Part shown: piece after piece, positions 19,354 through 29,457 of the stretch
Layout of the letters: each line of letters starts with the position of its first letter
Numbering within the stretch: the stretch's first letter is position 1
Source: Hypsibius dujardini
Taxonomy: Eukaryota; Tardigrada; Eutardigrada; Parachela; Hypsibiidae
NCBI GenBank assembly: GCA_001579985.1
Contig: LRSR01003246.1
Span: forward strand, 1-31,945
DNA: 31,945 nucleotides
Direction of reading: 5' to 3'
Notes under the pieces: model-generated
What the model was told of the DNA's origin: nothing
What the model saw: the letters and a program-made list of their open reading frames with translations, nothing else
Databases searched by the model: none
Program-made: the position numbers and the translations under genes

Positions 19354-19671
19354 TTAATCAGCCTCTTCCACGAAAGACGGTTCGTTAAAAAAGCTGAAGT
19401 CGACATCGTTACCGTTCTCATCAACACCAACAACTTCTTCAACGAATAAGGCGTCAAATTCATTGCCTTCATCAGACGGTAATCCAACAATTTTCTGCCC
19501 GTTGGTTCAGAAATCTGATCTTCATCAATTATTTTAGACTTGAAAAAGATATTTGGATTAGGAACGGGCTAACTTTGCCCCAACCGCTTGCGGAACAAAA
19601 CCGATGAAGTCTGAATGGCCGGGTTTTTTAGCTATCCGCTTATGGTGTACAATTTGTTCGCTTTGCGCCAT
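19354..19671 (-). pseudogene. Remnant of an acidic protein C-terminus, frame-broken
   Basis: On the minus strand a protein-like segment starts at an ATG at 19671-19669 (MAQSEQIVHHKRIAKK) and meets a stop after LARS. It resumes in other frames through FFKSKIIDEDQISEPTG and ends with a strongly acidic tail, SDEGNEFDALFVEEVVGV then FSFFNEPSFVEEAD and a stop at 19354-19356. The coherent acidic composition suggests a decayed coding sequence, probably transposon-derived given the neighbours. I do not recognise the family. Confidence 0.3.
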
Positions 19672-19936
19672 TCGTGATATTTCACTTTGATCCAGGGACT
19701 ATTTTAATGTGTAAACCTAACACAAAATGTATAAAACTAAAGCATTGTGTGTAAATCTAAATGGACTAAGGTTAACACACTTTTTGACATTTTATGGTTT
19801 GCGTCGCGACCTGTTAAGAAGCCCAAACTTGCCGAAGCTTCTAGCAAAAGCCAATCGGCGAAAGAGAGCGGCTCAGAAGCCAATCATTCACAACAAATTG
19901 GTGAGAATCTAGCTCACTAAGCCTACGTGATTGACT

Positions 19937-20028
19937 GATTGACTGCGATTTAGAGTCTCTCAATAATACGGTTTCTTGATTGATTGACTGTGATATAGAG
20001 TCTCTCAGTGATACGGTTTCTTGATTGA
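19937..20028. repeat. 45-bp tandem duplication (two copies)
   Basis: Copies start at 19937 and 19982 (GATTGACTG-GAT-TAGAGTCTCTC then ACGGTTTCTTGATT) with a few differences. They lie just upstream of the mariner-like remnant. Confidence 0.85.
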
Positions 20029-20080
20029 TGCATTTGATAGTTTGTAAAATTTCGCACGTTTTAGGTACAATCGACATTGC

Positions 20081-21060
20081 GTGTTAAAAATGCCTCGTAA
20101 ATTATCCTGGGAAGTGCGTCACTCTATTTTGACCTTGAACACCCTTAAATATTCGGCTACTAAAATTATGAATGCACTACCTCTACGAAATATTGCTGTT
20201 CCCAGATCTGTAGTCAACAAAGTCATCAGAGAAAATGTAACGGAAGAAGCCGGTCGACCCCAGTTACTATCGAAAGCGGCGAATTCTGGCAAGGCAAAAA
20301 TGAGGACTGCAGTCCTCTTCAAAAAAGTCAAGAAGGCTACAATTGGACCCAACCCGTTCACTCAATCTCAGATCGCTCTTGAGCTGGAAGTATTGCAGAC
20401 CATCATCAGCAAGAAATTGGAGTTGAATCAGCGGTCGCAAATGGGAAAATATCTTGATGATTGATGAGGCCTGGGTGTACCTTACCAGTTGCAAAGGTAA
20501 ATGCGAATTCCAAGGAAAACGCATGGAGGAAAGTTGAAAAAAGTTTTGGAAGGAATCTCATTTTAAAGGCGTGATGTTCGTTGCGGGAGTGTGCAATCGT
20601 GGGAAGACTAAGATTTGCTTCATCGAACCAGGTGCAAAAATAAACTCTAGTACTACATCGAAAAAGTTCTCACGCCGATGTTTCGGGATGGTGTGCCTCG
20701 TTTTTTCCCTGGGAAGCTTTTGAAGAAAGCCGTTTCCACCATGACTCTGCCCACTCTCACGCGTCGAAACTCACACAAGATTAGTTCGTTGGGCCCCAAG
20801 TTGGTTTATTCCGAAAGAAGATTGGATGGGCAACAGCCCTGATTTAGCTGATTTAATAGTTTTTTGCGTGAACGGAATTTTTAAATGCGAATTATTTAAC
20901 AAGGCTCCGACTACTGTCATGGGCTTAAAATGTGTTATGATTTCAGTGTGATTTACGCTTGCCCAGCGCAAAATTCATAGAGCTCTCAAATCCGAAATGA
21001 TGATTCAGAAGGGCGGTCATCATATCAAACACATTTTGAATGGGCATAAAAAGTTTTAGT
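20081..21060 (+). pseudogene. Decayed Tc1/mariner-type (IS630 superfamily) transposase
   Basis: The first 127 codons (20081-20464) are open and encode a basic N-terminus with helix-turn-helix character (MPRKLSWEVRHSILTLNTLK, then SVVNKVIRE). Later frames show the catalytic region in pieces: IDEAWVYLTSCKGK, KGVMFVAGVCNRGK, FRDGVPRFFPGK, HHDSAHSHAS, then NSPDLADL and GGHHIKHIL. The three aspartate positions fit a DDE/D transposase. The reading frame is broken by an in-frame stop (after MEES) and several shifts, so the copy is inactive. No clear terminal inverted repeats were identified, so the ends are approximate. Plus strand. Confidence 0.72.
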
Positions 21061-21062
21061 AT

Positions 21063-21302
21063 TTATTTTGGCATTAATGAAAATCGGCCACAATCAAATG
21101 GATTGGCCTCTGTAGGTCCCGTTATTTCGTCATTTATACTTTTTAGATTGAAATCAAATTCAAAATAGTAGAACTGGATTTGTCTTTCTTTATAGGCTTG
21201 GTTGTACCGCTCACGTAAAACTGCATCACTCATGGGATAGATGGCTGATCCTTCGGTGTAAGTGAAGCCATTCCAACCAGAAAAAAAATTGCAGTACTGC
21301 AA
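21063..21302 (-). CDS. Unrecognised 79-codon open frame, possible gene fragment
   Basis: An ATG-to-stop frame (MQYCNFFSGWNGFTYTEG to RFSLMPK) with protein-like composition rich in aromatic residues. The segment SDAVLRERYNQAY, then QIQFYYFEFDFNL, faintly recalls a WWE domain, but the match is weak. It is antisense to the 5' end of the hAT remnant over its last 41 bases, so it may be a chance frame or part of another element. Confidence 0.2.
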   Translation of the reverse strand: MQYCNFFSGWNGFTYTEGSAIYPMSDAVLRERYNQAYKERQIQFYYFEFDFNLKSINDEITGPTEANPFDCGRFSLMPK

Positions 21303-23095
21303 TCCAGCGGGCTACAAAAACTTCCTGGCTTGCATCGGGAAAGCCGACCTTTCCTCCATCAGATCGGCTCTGAGGTTCGCAATGGCAGTTTCCATCCGGG
21401 TCGACGGCAGCATTGACCGTTTTCAGATGAACAATGAATATGTCATGGCCAAGGCAGTCTTTGTTGATCGTGTTCTTTGTGTCTTAATAGCTTGATTTTA
21501 TATTGGCAGGCTATCTAGCTGCTATGAAAATTGCAGTGGCCCCCAAGTGACCTTTCCCCCAAGATCACCTCAATCACCACAGATGCTAGACAATAAATAT
21601 ATCATGGTTAAGGCAGTCTTTGCTGATCGTTTTATTTGTGTCTTAATAATTTGATTTTATATTGGAAGGCTATCTGTCTGCTATTAAAACTGCAATGGAT
21701 TGTGTCATTCCCTTTGAGGACCTTTCACCCAAGATCATCTTAATCACCACGGATAATGCTTCGCTTAACTGCGAAGATACGAACGGGATGTGGGCGCCGC
21801 TGAAGAAGGAGCGTGCGTTGTTGAACTACAATGACATGATTCTGATCATTTTGTGGTGTGCAGTGCACCGGTCCAGTCTTGGTTTTGACGACCTAGAGAA
21901 GCAGGTGCCGGAGGTCCACCGACTGATCCGCGACTGTTCCGGTATTTTTACTTTTTTTTTCTACGGATACGCAGTATGGACGCGTGAGCTGATGGACATT
22001 GCTTAAAAATCCAAGTTTAAGATTCGTCATCTTCCACCATATTTTGAAGTTCGGTTCGCCCAGTTTTCACATTCTCTGCTCGAGGTTGTGCTTTCCGGTG
22101 AATGAGCTGCGTGTGTACTCCATCAAGTCGCTACTCGTACCAGTCGGTCAGCAGTTGAACTTTTTAACTGATCATGTTTGTATAGGCTGACAGGCTCTGA
22201 GGGCATACTTCCGCATCAGCCAAAACGAATTTTCAGCCGTCAAGCGCAATGGATTTTCGAAGATCCTAAGCAGTACGGATCATCTTTTCTTGATGGCTTA
22301 TTTCTGCGATCTCCTAGACGTTGTGAAGCGATTCAAAAAGGAGGCGCAGGCAGACACTCTGACGTTGGATGAATTGATTAAGCACATCGGTTACGCTGTG
22401 ACTGACCTAATTGCCCTTCAGCAGGAACCGTTGATTGGTGGTTGGGAGGAGAAGGGTGTCAAGCTCCTGACTATTGATGGAGACAAACGGACATTTTTCG
22501 GCGTCGAGAGTGAACCAAGTCGCCGGTCGGGAGACCGAACAAGAACGTGTCCGTTTTTTGGCCTTTCGCCCCGGTTCGGATCCGAATTTTCATTATGATG
22601 GTCAACTTTTTTAACGAGCGGATGGGTATAGACAGCGAGATGATCAAAGCGTTGAGACCGTTCACTCACCCAAATGGTGTGTATAGTCGGATGATTTGAG
22701 TGTTTGTCACGCGACTATTGCCCCCGACCTGAGTTTGAAGGATTTCGCGTTGGAGCTGTTAGACTTTTTTCGTTCCGGACTGGTTGAAGGTCAGTTTGTC
22801 CACCAAAATCTGTTGACAGCTATGAAGCAGCCATCAATGTGGCGTGTCACAGTTTGTCTCGCGTGAGTGATCATAGCTGTGCCACGTTCCTGTGACGTTG
22901 AACGGCTCATTTCGGCCTAAAATTGCTGAAAACCCTGACCGTTCTCGGATGACGTCTGAAACGGCTAATCAGTACCTGCATGTGATAGTCAACATGCCAG
23001 TCCTGACGAATTTTGATGTGTGGCCTGCCGTCAAGATCTGGATGGTAGAAAAAGAGCGTTGTACAATCTCCTCTGGAACGCAAGAAAGTAGTGCT
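21262..23095 (+). pseudogene. Decayed hAT-superfamily transposase (KIAA1586/ZNF862-like)
   Basis: Scattered frames on the plus strand follow the order of a hAT transposase: SIRVDGSIDRFQMNNEYVM; ILITTDNASLNCED; GMWAPLKKER; LWCAVHRSSLGF; VPEVHRLIRDCSGIF; HLPPYFEVRFAQFSHSLL; then LMAYFCDLLDVVKRFKKEAQ and IGGWEEKG. Near 22880-23060 comes a C-terminal dimerisation-type segment, RSCDVERLISAQ with FDVWPAVKIWMVE. Catalytic-core and dimerisation-region features are present, but stops and frameshifts interrupt the sequence repeatedly. One region is tandemly duplicated (see the repeat at 21430). Terminal repeats and a target duplication were not found. Confidence 0.75.
21430..21775 (+). repeat. Tandem duplication of about 159 bp inside the hAT remnant
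   Basis: The blocks from about 21430 and about 21589 share AAGGCAGTCTTTG, the following T-rich stretch and GGCTATCT-CTGCTAT (offset 159), then AAGATCA-CTTAATCACCAC. The copies differ by substitutions and a small deletion, so the duplication is old. The T-rich stretch ending in AG before GGCTATCT looks like a short intron. Confidence 0.7.
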
Positions 23096-25860
23096 TAATT
23101 CTCCCTTAAAATAGCCCATGCTTTGATCAGCGACTTGAACGTGTTTACTATGACATCCAAAGGTTGCCTTTGCCCGCCATGCCCGCTGGAAATAAAATCT
23201 GCGCGGCATTTCGCTCCTCAAAAAGCTGAGCACTGAAATCAGATTAATATATATATAATAAAGGAAGGAACTCTCCAACTTTTGTAGAACACACGCTTAC
23301 ATAGTCAGGGATAACGAATAGTTCCTGATCTAATGTACTAGTTCCTGCCGACATGGCGGAATTATGTATGTGATAATAGCTGAGTTAGTATATTAGAGAA
23401 TGTGAGGGTAGATAGGAATGGGTTAATTAGGTAGATAGACTATACTATTAGTAAGTGCTGAGTACCTGTTGGGTACCACCCAACACAACAAGTGCTTAAG
23501 AAATGCGATTAATAGCTTCGGGGATTCATCAACTGAAATTGAAGCCCCGTCTGAAACTACTTTCAACTGAAATTTGCTCAAATTTGCTCAAAACTGAGCA
23601 GTGGTTAGTAAACAAAAAATTTGTAAGGTCACCCAAAAAATTGGAAATTTATTAAATAAACTGGGACAACATATTTCTGGTGTCAATATCAAGTCAGATC
23701 TGATAGTGGATCTTAACTGAATTAAGATACCTTCACCCTGCTTTAGCATCTTAGACGCCTTATATTACGAGGTAGACGTGGTGGAGAATGTTTGCACCAC
23801 TGCCGGTGCAGCGGCACCTCCTGCGTGAAACAGACGTCAACGAAATTCATGTAAGGTTAAAATTCTGCTTGACTGACTGTTAATCTGCTGGTTTTCCAAA
23901 CGCCACAACTCTTTGACTATCTGGTGTTGGATGTCATCCCGATCTTGTCAACGACACCGCAACACAGGCTTCGAATCGATGGACACTCTTGGTTTTTCGT
24001 GTCAGATTGTGGTGGATCCGGCCTTGTTTATACTGGCCTTGGACCCATTGCGAGACTGTCTCGCGCGACGACTGGGATTTGAAGTGCCGACGCCAACGGC
24101 CATGCAACATTATTACTAAAACATTGAGCTGGAATTGGCTACCGTAATCTCAAGGAACAATTTTTTGCCCTACTAATCAATTTTATCCACCCGAATTTGC
24201 TCATCCCCGTTTGCTATTGTACGCCTTACAGTAAAATTTTTTTAACTTGCACTTAACGTTTGGAATTACGGTTTGCACGCATGATGCACTTTCAGTTGAT
24301 TCTTAAAGTTGATTTCAAAAAACCAGAAATTTTTTATTGTTCTTTATTCTGCGTACGATTATTCATTGCGAACGCGTATTGACCAACCCAGTATTTTTGG
24401 TTGGCATGAAGTTGGGCAACAGGCAGTTTGCGTGCTTCTCAATAGTTCAGGTTCGTCAAAGCGGCGATCGAGTATCCCTTGATTTTGCTGATACAGTCAA
24501 GCCGGTTTAGGAAAATCCTAATAATTATATTTTTAAAATAACGTTTTGCATTCGAATGAAAAAGGTCTTTCCAACATTGTTAAATCTTTAAGAGTAGACA
24601 AATTTATCAAATGCTAACGCTTGAACTGTTGCTCGAATGTCTTTCACCAATGGGTTACGATAAGAGAGACGGAAACAGTTTGTTCGAATCGAAACTGCTA
24701 TCGAGTTTTCTTCTTTTTCCAAGTCTGGGAATAGTGTCTCATACCTCCGCCAAGGCCATCATCGCAATGTAGGTTGAGGAGGGATGTGGCGACATCTATG
24801 GTTGATCAGTCACAACGTTAGGTTCAGGTATCGCGCTACTTTCAACGTCCTTTATCTATGACGAATATAATAATCAGTTACCGCTTCTTCTACGCCTTAA
24901 GTGCCGTTAACAAATTCCTTCGACTGCTTCCGCCATCCGCTTTTCATTTTTGCCAGCGTTTTCCTCTTTTCGAGCCGGAGAAGGCTCAATAATTAGCAAA
25001 AACTTGAGAGCTTTTAAGGGTGAGTACTTAAGGATGTTCTTAGTTAAAGATCGACTACAGCGTGAGCGGTAACGAAGAGACATAATGGGGCTGCGCACTG
25101 GTGTTGAAGTTAGAGGGTACTTGAATTACTTCAACGGGAATGGCATTAACCGGAACATCCTCTGCTAAATTGCCAAACGAAACGTGGCGAATGGGGAGAA
25201 AGGCAAGAACGACCTGATTGGCAGACCCGAGACTTTCATGACACGTTGATACGCAGCAAATGAAAAGAATTCCCATTCCCAAAACTAGACTACTCACGTA
25301 TTCTCCGTTGGTCGAATCAAGCACGGCAGCAGAGATCTACAACACAGAAACATTTTTAACTGATGCGATTTGGCGGATACGACAGAACAGAACGCGCACA
25401 CCGTCTGTGTTTGGGGTGACAGTCCCAATGCTGCGCAAGATCGGAAATGATATAAATGCCGCGTTCGCACACTTTCTCTCATTGTTTGTCAATATTTTAG
25501 GTTCGAAAAATCAGCAATAAATCGGAAAAACATGAGTGACAATAATTTTGACAAAATTGAAAGTGCGTTTAATATCGGCTGTGGAACCAGGGGCCGTAAA
25601 GGCTCGAAGCGCAACACTTTTCAATCAAGGGAATTTCACCTAGTTCTTCCAATAAGAAATTGAACTAGTTCCCACAAACGGCAAGTTGATATACTGCTTT
25701 AGCACCTCGCGGTAGGACAGAAAAGAGACTGCAGCCCGTTGCTGAGCCGGGGCAACGCGCATGGCCTAGTGTGCCACGTTTGATATCTCCACAATAAACC
25801 AATCAAATGGAATCTCAAGGCCAAAAATTCGATAAAATACAATAATCCCTCTCCGCACAG
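23096..25860. other. Gene-poor region, no confident gene
   Basis: I see no recognisable gene in these 2.8 kb. Candidates I could not support: a frame at 23913-24119, and a minus-strand frame at 25055-25324 with a hydrophobic, signal-like stretch (LVLGMGILFICCVS). Short local palindromes occur, for example near 23469-23486 (GTTGGGTACCACCCAAC). Composition is moderately AT-rich without a tandem array. Confidence 0.55.
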
Positions 25861-25975
25861 ATCAACTCTAACTCACCTGCAACTCCAACCGTCTCAACTC
25901 CAACTCCGGCTGAAAACTCTGGAGTAGAGTTGATGGAGTTGAAAAACTCCAAACTCCGAAGTCGGAGTTGCCCAT
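25861..25975. repeat. Cluster of AACTCC/GGAGTT words in both orientations
   Basis: Many copies of AACTCC and its complement GGAGTT lie within about 110 bp, giving overlapping imperfect hairpins. It may be part of a foldback element, but ends are not definable. Confidence 0.55.
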
Positions 25976-26201
25976 CTCTGGTAGACACTGACCATATATA
26001 TCAATTGTTATATTTATTGTCATATCAATTACGCTGGGATCAATTTTTCAACTGTTTATTGCATCAGTCACCGACGATTATGCTCAGCTGGACAGCGTTC
26101 GTTGCTGCGTGTATGCAATACTAACTGGGGACCACATGGGGTCTTCGCCGGTCGTTGTACCAACTCCATGCGCTCACAGTGTGTAGCTTTTCGGACGAAA
26201 T

Positions 26202-26242
26202 GTTCACTTATTGCAAGTTCACTTATTACAATGTTCACTTAT
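26202..26242. repeat. Three short direct repeats of GTTCACTTATT
   Basis: GTTCACTTA occurs three times at 15-16 bp spacing, the last overlapping the left end of the inverted-repeat element. Confidence 0.85.
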
Positions 26243-26502
26243 TTGCGGCGTTTATTTCAAACTCGCTAATCTCCTTGGTTTTGAAGGTAAGCGAGAAAAG
26301 CAGCCAGGAAAGTCCTTTTCTCGGTTATCTGCTCGCTAATTGTGTGCGTCTCTCTTGTGATTGGTCCATAAGAGTTCAGATTAGCGAAGGAGACACACCC
26401 TCAGGTAAGCCAAAGGGCGTGTCCTGGTATCACCGTTGCAAGGACCTGCAAAACCAGGGAGTTTAGCGAGTTTGAAATAGCGAAATAAACGCTGCAAATA
26501 AG
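26238..26502. mobile_element. MITE-like element just upstream of the secreted-protein gene
   Basis: The left end CTTATTTGCGGCGTTTATTT followed by CAAACTCGCTAA is matched in reverse complement at 26463-26502 (TTAGCGAGTTTG, then AAATAAACGCTGCAAATAAG), with a few extra bases in the right arm. No transposase is encoded. It ends 90 bp before the ATG of the next gene, so it may contribute to that gene's 5' flank. Confidence 0.7.
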
Positions 26503-26591
26503 CGATCTTTAAATACCCTTACTGAAAGTTTCTGATCTTTCTTTTCAGACAATTAAAATTTTTAAGTGGTGATTCATACCGAGGCTAAACC

Positions 26592-27846
26592 ATGTCGAGT
26601 TTTGGATCCATCCTAATCTGCTTTGCTATCGGTAACGACACTGGCATGTCACACGGACAATTTGGAATTAAATCTTTTGCTTTGAGTTGAAAATAAAGTT
26701 TACCTCTTTCAAGAATTTCTAACAGAGTAAAGCGATCTGGTTGAAATTGTCTAAACCGATTATTAATCGTACGTAATTATCTGAAAAATTATATTAATCC
26801 GATCATTGTAACGATTATCAATTCCACGGATTCCTTGAGTGTGAATAAATCAAAATTATTGGTAATGTTATCATGAACACATTGTTAATTCCGGTTTTCA
26901 AAATTGAACCGTGAAAATAAAGTATTTGACAATATTCCAAATATATTCCACCTTTTTTCCTTACAATTAACATTTATTTACACCTCTCTCGACTTTTCTT
27001 CTCAGCTTGTCTGCTTAGCGTATTGCAAAGATCCCAGGCAGATACCACGGCCACTCCCTTAACGGGTGAACGTAAGTTTCAAATTCGACGTCCGTGTCCG
27101 TCAACCGTGCGACCTCACGTGATTGCTCTTTTTTTGGTTTAAAACAGCATTTTTCAAAAGCTTGTTCCAAGCATTGGCCAACGATGAGCTAACACTATTC
27201 GCATCCTATCGCTATGTGGCCGACGTGCCGCCCGGCAACGCTTCCGGATTCTTCTTAAGTGCCGTTCAGCGTCTGGGAATCGATCAGCAAATCCTCGTAA
27301 GGGCCTTGAACGACAGTTTGCCGCCGATTTCGGGTGCCGAGTGCGTGGCTGTGCATACGGCGTTTGGCGTCGATCTCAGTTTGGCAATGCTCCATCGTAA
27401 TGACGCTATTCTGGGGAATTTCACCGGACAACCCTTAGTGGGCGAGCGTAAGTGTTTTTTTTGCAAGAAAAAAAAAACTAAAATGTTAATACATCGACTT
27501 AGTAAGTCCAAGGCTCTTATTTGAAGATTAGTTGGCAACTGATTTGTTCTAATGCCCAAAGGATTTCGCTGACTTTGATAACATTATTAAAACTGTTTCA
27601 GAGCTTTTCCAGCAGCAGTTACAGAGCTTCGGTTTGAGTCTCTACAATTCCCTCCAAGCCGCGGAGCAGTACAAGAACACGCCGTACCTTGGGAAGTGGG
27701 GACAGGCGGTGGTTAAGCTGGGCAAGGATATTGCCGACATCCAAGTCATCACCGGCACGAACGATACTAGTCCCGCTTGTGCGGCTGCCACCCGAGCAAT
27801 TGGCGATGATTTGACTGCCATTTTGGCATCCCTGACGGAAGATTAG
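26592..27846 (+). CDS. Secreted 216-aa protein of unknown family with two related modules
   Basis: Exons 26592-26631, 27006-27071, 27148-27447 and 27602-27846 join in frame to 216 aa; all three introns are phase 1. Exons 1-2 encode a textbook signal peptide (MSSFGSILICFAIACLLSVL, cleavage probably near SQA-DT). Exon 3 (residues 36-135) and exon 4 (136-216) look like diverged copies of one module. Each follows a PLTGE or PLVGE boundary, starts with an F-rich helix, and ends with one cysteine in a shared pattern (ECVAVHTAFGVDLSLAML, C101; ACAAATRAIGDDLTAILASL, C195). Four N-glycosylation sequons lie at N66, N90, N126 and N189. The protein appears mostly helical. I recognise no family and do not assign a function. 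The gene model is strong because signal, splice sites, frame and module symmetry all agree. Confidence 0.85.
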
Positions 27847-28733
27847 TTACACCTTTGTTGCCGTGTATCTTAACTTCCAGTTATTTAATACAGATTAGTG
27901 AATTTTTTTTTAAATTCTACCATATTTACTTATGCCTCAAAAGAAAACGAATAACGGAGTGTTTTTTTTGCAACTTTTTCCGTATTTTCGCTTTTTTTTG
28001 TTTATTGTTCGTCGGAGGGAAATTTCTAAGCGTTAAGGCAACAATTCTAATGACGGTAACACGCACGCCGGCTGCTTGTTATATAATAAAAGCAGTGGAA
28101 GTTTCGTTCGCAGTTTTAATGAGACGGTCGGTTAGACAATTTGTTCAAATGTACAATGCCATTCTTTGAGGATGTTCTTTCAGAGAAAAGTTTGCACGGC
28201 ACATGGATCAAAAAAGCACAGCAGCAGGGTGCCAATTATCGGCGAACCTGGTAATTTTTTGCCGATCCACGTCACTCCATCTCTGGCGCTTTTCAAAGGT
28301 ATTAAAAACATTTTTTTTCTCATTAGGTGTCATTCGCAATGACAAAAAGAGAGGAACAAATTTGCCATAATTTTTGTATGAGGAAATTTAACAATCGCAC
28401 CACTTCTAGCAAAACATATGGGAGTAATGAGATGTCATCTTGTGCGGAGGCACGTTTGAATGACTTTCGTCCATTTTTATGATTTGTTATGAGGAACTTG
28501 ATGACCAGCCGCAAGATCATTTTGGACAAAAAAAATTATATACGTAGAACACTGTATCAAACTTTAAAAGAGAGAAACTCATTGACTACCATATTAAATT
28601 ATTTTAAAAAATAGTTCTTACTAAAGATAAACTTAATAAATTTAATGATGAATTCTCAATCTTGAGTAAAATAATTTATGTAAGAATTATTTCCAATTAC
28701 TAGGAAAATTTAATTTTTTAGCTGATTCTAGCA
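27847..28733. other. 3' flank of the secreted-protein gene, no further gene
   Basis: The first part is presumably 3' UTR. The remainder is AT-rich, with short frames that do not look like genes and no clear repeat. Confidence 0.55.
28085..28090 (+). terminator. Candidate polyadenylation signal AATAAA
   Basis: AATAAA lies about 240 bp after the stop codon of the secreted-protein gene, a reasonable 3' UTR length. AT-rich surroundings make chance occurrence possible. Confidence 0.35.
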
Positions 28734-28741
28734 GCCGGGAG

Positions 28742-29449
28742 TAGTGTTGTTTAAATAACACTTTTAAATTTAAATAAAATATAAAATAAATTTAAATCTT
28801 GCCAATACATTAAATAAAATAACGTTTAAATACATTTATTAAAAACAGCCGAATTTAAATAAAAATATTATTTAAATAAAATTAAAAGTTTTATTTAAAT
28901 AACGCATGCTATTTAAATAACATACTCTTTATAAGTAACATGCGTCATTTTGAATATTTCAAAGACTTTTCAAAGGGAGATTTCTGTACTGACAAGCGAA
29001 TGTTGCGGTCATTATTTTATTGAAATAGAACATAGAACAGAACAGAATAGAATAGAATAAAATGGAATAGAATAGAATAGAACAAAGACGCAAAGCACGA
29101 CTAGTACATACTACAATCAACTCATATCAAAATGAGGATCGTGGACCGTGAAATGTGCCCTTTTCTTAAGATGTCGAATAGTCTTCTGCAAAGGTCTTTG
29201 TCTACGATCACTTTCAGATAGACTTGGCATCTTATCAGAGCCGTTGATCACTTTTTGGCCAGAAGACGTACGGGTTATTTAAATATAAAATGTTATTTAA
29301 ATAGCCAGTTTTAAGATGGAAAAAATTTAAATATAAATAAAATAAAAAACAATTCTGATATTAAATAAAATTAATATATATTTTATTTAAAGAAAAAACA
29401 CCCTTTTTGAGTATATTAAATAACAATTTAAATATATTTAATAACACTA
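28742..29449. mobile_element. Non-autonomous hAT-like element, 708 bp, with 8-bp target duplication
   Basis: GCCGGGAG occurs at 28734-28741 and again at 29450-29457, exactly flanking the element. Its termini are TAGTGTTGTTTAAATA and, in reverse complement, TAGTGTTATTAAATAT. Eight-base duplications and termini of the TAGNG form are characteristic of hAT transposons. Both ends are rich in TTTAAATA words (28745-28930, 29275-29445). The centre is non-coding and includes an AGAAT microsatellite. Confidence 0.8.
29027..29094. repeat. (AGAAT)n pentanucleotide tract
   Basis: Units AGAAT/AGAAC/GGAAT repeat about 12 times in the interior of the hAT-like element. Confidence 0.9.
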
Positions 29450-29457
29450 GCCGGGAG

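Noticed and set aside
23771-24119. Possible two-exon small gene (MFAPLPVQRHLL, then a donor-like GTAAGG)
   Set aside because: The downstream exon has no convincing acceptor or protein character, and three frames compete with none recognisable.
25055-25324. Minus-strand secreted peptide or another receptor fragment (hydrophobic LVLGMGILFICCVS; upstream SAAVLDSTNGEY)
   Set aside because: Some signal-like and receptor-like character, but no exon chain, no conserved motif and no second supporting feature.
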